A stretch of 64,000 nt of DNA from Trametes villosa (lineage: Eukaryota; Basidiomycota; Agaricomycetes; Polyporales; Polyporaceae): assembly GCA_002964805.2 (NCBI GenBank), contig PUDQ02000084.1:372001-436000 (forward strand), in the 5' to 3' direction. A program made the position numbers and the translations under genes. Position 1 is the first letter of the stretch; the number at the start of each line of letters is the position of its first letter. The notes under the pieces are model-generated. The model saw nothing but the letters and a program-made list of their open reading frames with translations, was not told where the DNA came from and did not search any database. Below are positions 59,001-64,000 of the stretch, piece after piece.

Positions 59001-61124
59001 ATCGCCTCTAGTGCGCGGCTGGAGAAGACTCCTTCACGGCGGCGAGGCAGCTTCTTCACGAATACTGCTTTCTACGTGATGTTGCGACTGCTGGAGGTAT
59101 GTTTGGAGAGCCGTTCTGCAATGAATTTCGCTGACCTAGGTGTTTATAGCTACTGTATTCTCGGCTCCAGCTCTTCAAGAACATTACCCGAGAGCTCGTG
59201 GCGAACGGCACCGATCCTAGGGAGCCGAATCCTTCTCTCGTCTCGAAGATCATCAAGGACGATCTCGCGAAGATGGGCGACCGCATAAACCACGTTTCGC
59301 ACTACTATGACCTCATGCTGGAGTCGTGCGAGAAGCTGTTCGACAACGAGGTTGAGCAACACGCTTTCGAAGAGATCATGCGGTACATGTTCGGCCTGAA
59401 GGTTAGTGTAAAGGTCCATTTGTCTTCCTGCCCTACTGACATCCGCATAGCACGCATACAAGCTGTTCACGGTGGACAAGTTGATAGGTGCTCTGATCAA
59501 GCAGGTCTGTTGGCTTTTCATTGTGTCTGGAAAGCTTAGCTGACAGCTGCGAAAGGTCCAAGTCATTCTTTCGGATCCGAAGAGCCAGGAGTTGTATGAT
59601 CTCTTGCGACGCGAGCGCGAGATCACATCACCAACAACCCAGGACCTCATCAACTGCCGTCGGAATACTGAGCGCGTACTCGGGCCTGACGAGAACTTGT
59701 TCCGTGTTGACTGGGTATGCCCCTACACTGCAAATGCGTGTCGCTCATGTACTAAGCCTCGTGCCACTTGCGCAGCTCCCCGAGCCCAAGACGGTGACCA
59801 TTCAGCTCATTGGCAAAGATGACGGTACCTTTGACGATTCTGAGGTCCTCACCGGGCGCTGGCAAGCCTATATCGAGTCTTTCGTGTCGGTGAGTACCTT
59901 TCCCTCTTCTCGCCTTGCCCCTTAATAGCGGCTAAACTGTGCATAGCATCATTACACGGCAGGTGTGCCTTCGTCATCTACAATCCGACGTCCATTCCTC
60001 CTACGGTAAGTTGTCGTGCATGGCTTATCGCACCTATGCTGACTTCCCTGTTTTAACGCAGCACGAGGTTCCCCGCGCCCTCCGGCGCGATGCCCGACAT
60101 TCTCGCCCGCGGCAGGCTGCAGATCAAGGTCTGCGTGCGCACCTACCGCTTCTTCTTCGTCCCGCCCTCCGAGGACGTCATGGTTCGCCTCTCCTCGCCA
60201 CAGGAGCGTGCAGATGCGCGCATACTAGTTGAGAAGCGCACCGCCAAGCGGAAGAAGTGGCTGGAAGACTATGCGAGCAAGCAGACCGCTGAGCGGGAGC
60301 CTAGTGCGCCTGAAGAGGACGCGGCTGCCCCGTCCGACGCTCTTGCCTCCGCACAAGAAGCGGCCCCATCCGCTCCCGAGGTGCAACCGCCAGCTCCGGC
60401 CACACCTGTGGTCGAGGAGACCGAGGCACCACCACCAGAGGACGCCCCTGCACCTCCTAACAGCAACACGGTTGAGGTTGAGATGGAGGTAGAGAAGGCA
60501 TCTCCGCCGGAGCCACCATCACTTCCCGAGCCAGCGCCCGAACCGGAGGCCACAGTGCACGCCGTTCCGGAAGACAACGTTGCGGAGGCTGCCGCGGCCG
60601 TCGCTGCGGTTCTTGCTCCCGCCATCGAGCCAGACACCGAGGACGTACCAATGGCGGAGACCACGGAGACGCCGGCGCCGGTACCTGTGGGCGAGCTTAC
60701 CCTCGTTCAGGCCCCAGCACCCGTTGCACCGGCTACCGAGCAACTCCCGCCAGAGCCGGTATCCCTAGATCCCGGCCTATCTACCGCCGTCCCTGACCCC
60801 GCGCCCGTACCGCTACCGACCTCGGTTCCCGCTCCTCCGCCAACAGCGAGCCAGGCGCATGGGCCCGAAGCGGAGCCGCCGACACTTGCTCGGGAGCCGG
60901 TGCCTCCCCCCGCAGCCGAGCCGCCTGCACCACCACCGCGGGTACCAGCAGAGCCACCAGTACCCACGCCGGTCGGTCCCGTCGTCGAAGCCGTCCTCGC
61001 AGCGGCCGCAAGCACCGTCCAATCCGAACCCGCACAGCCCCCCGTTCCTGCACAACCAGCGCCCATAGAGCCCACGGAGCCCGCGGCCCCTCCACCGCCT
61101 GCCCCGGACGCCCCTCCTTCATAA
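56090..61124 (+). CDS. SIN3: SIN3 transcriptional corepressor scaffold
   Basis: Nuclear scaffold of the Rpd3/HDAC complex. Eleven exons: 56090-56300, 56360-56486, 56544-57264, 57320-57826, 57882-59096, 59150-59401, 59451-59504, 59556-59714, 59776-59889, 59947-60005, 60062-61124; 1,493 aa. Three paired amphipathic helix domains: PAH1 ([19 protein letters not shown], about residue 74), PAH2 ([15 protein letters not shown], about 220) and PAH3 ([19 protein letters not shown], about 430). The histone-deacetylase interaction domain starts near [15 protein letters not shown] and runs through [20 protein letters not shown]. The conserved Sin3 C-terminal domain follows. A Lys/Arg-rich nuclear-signal region ([14 protein letters not shown]) lies between PAH2 and PAH3. 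The last 280 residues are an unusually Pro/Ala/Glu-rich tail. The stretch [18 protein letters not shown] in PAH2 is atypical and might hide a small unspliced intron. Confidence 0.94.
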
Positions 61125-61563
61125 GCTGCAGTTGGCGGGGTACGGCTGTCCGACCCCGCCGAGTTTGTCGATACCTCGTCCCCCCACCTCGTGTCCGTTC
61201 TCGTCTCTCCCATAGCTCTTTCCATGCTCTGCCACAGTTTAGGCTTCTCGAATTCGAATTGCGTGTTGTATGGTTGCTACACTACGTTCTGAATAAATAC
61301 TTCTGTGTATGCCCCGGACGCGCGCGCGCGCGCATGTATGCGTTACAGCGACACCAAGATCAAGACTGGCACATCGACAGCGTTGCAGCGGTGGAGTCCG
61401 TCCAGCCCTCCGAGCCCATCCTCTTCGTACACGTACACGCCCCTTTGCTTTCCTGCGGCAGTGACCTACACGGCACACAGCCCTACCGCGATGATCCCCG
61501 TGATCCGATCCAGACATACAGCACCGCAGTGACAAGAAGTCGGAGGAGCAGGACAACGCGTGC
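61125..61563. other. Intergenic region between convergent SIN3 and eIF4E-like genes
   Basis: 439 bp between two stop codons; 3' flanks. It contains a short (CG)n tract near 61320. No gene is supported. Confidence 0.55.
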
Positions 61564-63240
61564 TCACGCCGACCGCTTGCCCCGCCATCCCGAGCCGAGC
61601 ACGCCGCCGCCGCCCACGCCGAAGCCAGCGAACGCACCGCCAGGTCCAGCAGCGCCACCGATCTGCGGGCCCTCACCGGGGCCAGAGACGGGGCTGTTGT
61701 ACCCGGGCGGCTTGCCGGCGAAAGAGGAGCGGAAGGAGGACTGGGGCACGGCCTGGATGGAGAGGAAGCGGTTCGCCACGGGCCGCTCTTCGTTGTTATA
61801 CTGCAGAGACGGTGTGAGGATGAGCGCGCAGGCAAGAAGGTAGCGGATACTGACCTGGAACTCGAGACCGATGCCGTCCGCCTCGGAGATGTCGAGCAGC
61901 TTGACCATCTTCTTCGCGATCCCGTTGATCTTCTCCACGTCCTCCTTCGAGCGCGTCCAGAGCTGGATGCGGTCGACCTTGCTCCTCAAGCTGACGACCG
62001 CGCCGCAGATCTCGTCGCCCTCGTCGAGGTCCTCGCCGACGAGCGCCATCGCGAGCCACGACCAGCAGCGGTCGAGCAGCTGCGGGTTGTTCTTCATCGT
62101 GAGCACCCACTTGCCGCCGTTCGCGTTCGCCTCGTCCTCCCACATCGGCTTGATGCCGGACTTGAAGAGGTGGTAGTTCGAGTTGCGCTCGAGCTTCGAC
62201 GGCGGCTTCAGCCAGTTGAAGTACCGGCAGAACGTCTCGACCGTGTCGAACTCGCCGATCACCGTCAGCCCCGCCTCGTACTCCTCCGTGTCGGGCGCCA
62301 TGAAGTGCGCCGAGTTCGGCGGCTCCGGGTTCGCGGTCGCGGGCGTGAACGGCACCTTGTTCTTCGAGTCGTGGTACAGTGTCCTACGCGCCGCCGACGT
62401 CAGGGCGCCGCGGTCGCGCGAGATAATGCGGAAGGAGACTCACCAAGTGTGTTCGAGAGGGTGCTCGGGCGCCTTGATACGCAGACCGGGGGTCTTTGGA
62501 TCCTCAATCGTCTCCGCCTCTGGGGGTTTCGCAGTGCCGTCGACACTGAGCGTCCTCGCCTTCGCGAGGCGCGCGGTGATCGCGTCGAGGCTGGGGATGT
62601 TCTTGTACCCCATCGGCATTTTCTGCTTCGGCTTCGCGTCCTTGTCCTTCGCGGCAGCCGCGGCAGTCTCCTCGTTCAACTCATCGAGCTTCTCGGTCGT
62701 AAGCGGCTCACTCTCCTCGGGCTGCGGGGTGCCGCTCTCGCTGTGGGGTGGGGAGACAGACAGTTGCGCGGGCGACTCAGCACGCGAGGTAGGCGGGTTC
62801 ACAGCCACAGAGTCGGTAGCGGACGCAGCAGCAGACGAGACGTTCGAGTTCGCGGAGGACGTGCGGAGGAGCGAGGCGGCCAAGCGAGGGCGGTTGCCTG
62901 CTGTGGCGGGGGTGGGCGCGTCGAGCTTGATACGCGCAGCGAGCTGGTTGAGGGAGGGCATGCGGCCGCCGGCGGAGGGCCGCTCGGGCTTGGGGGCGTT
63001 GACGGCCTGGGTGGTGGCCGCGGGGGGCGGGGGCGTGGACATCGTGCTTGTGGTCGTTGGGGTCGTCTGCGGCGATGAGCTCGAGACGGACGGAGGAGAG
63101 ACGGCGGCTGCAGTCACGGCCACACTCGCTGCACTGCCGCTCCACGTGGGCGCTTCGGTGATTGCATCACTTTCGAATCCCGCCGGTGTCGCTCCATTTT
63201 CGGTGTTGGCCACATTCTCTGAGGTTCCCATCTTCCGCAT
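61564..63240 (-). CDS. Class II eIF4E-like cap-binding protein (4EHP type)
   Basis: Binds the mRNA 5' cap; class II members usually repress translation of selected mRNAs rather than start it. Three exons (63240-62444, 62383-61855, 61800-61564) encode 520 aa; a second ATG nine bases in is possible. The first 265 residues are a long Ser/Thr/Pro/Ala-rich extension. The eIF4E fold follows: HTWTLYHDSK, FDTVETFCRYFNWL, YHLFKSGIKPMWEDEANANG and EEICGAVV-like DEICGAVVSLR. The cap-stacking Trp102-Glu103 pair is kept (Trp347-Glu348). The other stacking Trp56 is Tyr301 and Trp73 is Cys318, as expected for class II. The C-terminus ends in a Gly-rich tail (FGVGGGGVLGSGWRGK). Confidence 0.9.
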
Positions 63241-64000
63241 CTATGTTCGCAGCTTCCGCCGGTGAAACAGTATGGCGGTTGGAGAGCGATCCGTACTGTT
63301 CAGAAATTTGTGCTGCGAGAATACCGGGCATTGCGCACGGGTCCGAGGTGTAAACAATGAAGGTTCCAGGTCCGGGGGTACCCAGATGTAACCCGGATGC
63401 ATTCCATGACGGGTTTACATTGAGGAGACACGTCCGAGAAAGAGACGCAAGTACATCTCGATATGCTGCCAGGGCCGGCCCAAGGCCGGCTCAATAGAAA
63501 GTCTCCAAAGAGTTGACCTAGACTTCAGACGAACCTACGGCGCTCTCTACCCAATAGTTCACGTGGGGCTCGGAGATACCTTGACCGTCTGATGAGAGGT
63601 TTTTGAGTATCATAAGGAACGATAGTGGGCTCGTGAAGTAGCGGGCGATCCAAATTCAGACCTTCAACGCTCAGGCTGTAGGTGAGTTTGGATACTAAGG
63701 AAAACTCTGTTCGTACATAGTCTTGAAGCGAGATGTGATTAATAGTTCCCACATGCTGGGCGCCTCAACTTCATCCAACTATGTTCATCTGTGTGCTCAT
63801 CGTGGCCCCTGAGGAGCGTTGTATTTTTGTATGTCTGTGACGGAAGTCACGGCGTTCGGTATACTGTGACCATGTAGTCACACATATGGTCATGCGAGCC
63901 GCTCGTAATTTCTTGAGCTCAAACCACCACCTCACCTTTGACCACGGACGCACTAACTATAGACTTGACAAATTCTTGTTCCGCCTGGTCGTGAGGCCTT
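63241..64000. other. Right window edge, promoter of the eIF4E-like gene and repeat remnant
   Basis: 760 bp with no complete gene. It includes the eIF4E-like promoter, a GGCCGGCCCAAGGCCGGC inverted repeat near 63474, a 75-codon minus-strand frame (63752-63525) that I do not recognise, and a repeat-like block at 63846-63935. Confidence 0.5.
63846..63935. repeat. Dispersed repeat block related to the chitinase intron
   Basis: GTGACGGAAGTCACGG followed by TTCGG and then TTTCTTGAGCTCAAACCACCACC. This matches in order the chitinase-intron block (GTGACTAGTCACGG, TTCGG, TTTCTTGAGCTTCAACCACC) but with a longer middle that contains the hairpin TGACCATGT...ACATATGGTCA. Probably two diverged copies of one small element. 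Confidence 0.5.

Overview
The window is GC-rich nuclear DNA from a filamentous basidiomycete. The evidence is short introns (mostly 49-65 nt) with GTRNGT donors and CTNAC-type branch sites, tiny exons, and a fungal gene set: RPC34 with an Fe-S motif, Sec65/SRP19, Atp17, SIN3, MED22, a GH18 chitinase and a CBM19-like secreted protein. A wood-decay agaricomycete, perhaps Polyporales, is an inference. All gene models were spliced by eye from the sequence; every exon set given is frame-consistent.

Left flank (1-13656). A USP16/45-type deubiquitinase (minus strand, cut by the window start) is followed by a secreted CBM19-like protein with a Thr/Ala/Asp repeat (minus), RNA polymerase III subunit RPC34 (minus, 10 exons), an aldo-keto reductase (plus, 8 exons), a DUF4336 protein (minus, 11 exons including an 11-nt microexon) and the signal recognition particle subunit SRP19/Sec65 (plus).

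Centre (13474-43046). About 29.6 kb is a direct tandem array that starts inside the last exon of the SRP19 gene. Unit A is 14.1 kb, unit B 12.5 kb and unit C a 3.0-kb partial. Units B and C each begin with the last 61 codons of SRP19 fused in frame to a short upstream piece, with 195 nt missing. The units differ by a few percent and by discrete indels. Unit A alone carries a 1,842-bp almost wholly palindromic foldback element with an 8-bp target duplication; unit B keeps the empty site. The only convincing gene in the unit is a two-exon, 197-aa protein of unknown function, present in A and B, whose copies differ mostly at synonymous sites. The other ~11 kb per unit has no supported coding gene, although well-formed fungal splice signals recur in it. 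Unit C holds a 207-bp insert with its own intron-like segment and a triplicated ~244-bp sub-repeat. The array stops 101 bp before the start codon of a carboxylesterase gene.

Right flank (43148-64000). A type-B carboxylesterase with a His-rich insertion, serine hydroxymethyltransferase (8-nt microexon, mitochondrial presequence plus internal Met), an intron-containing tRNA-Asn, ATP synthase subunit f, a GH18 chitinase with a 561-nt intron, MED22 (minus), an NAD(P)-binding Rossmann protein, the SIN3 corepressor scaffold and a class-II (4EHP-like) eIF4E (minus).

The flanking genes are ordinary housekeeping and secretome genes with no operon-like logic. Pol III (RPC34) and its tRNA product, and Mediator and SIN3, share only general themes. 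The unusual biology is the array: a locus-specific 12.5-kb tandem duplication seeded at the 3' end of an essential gene, carrying a selected orphan gene, a foldback transposon and nested repeats.
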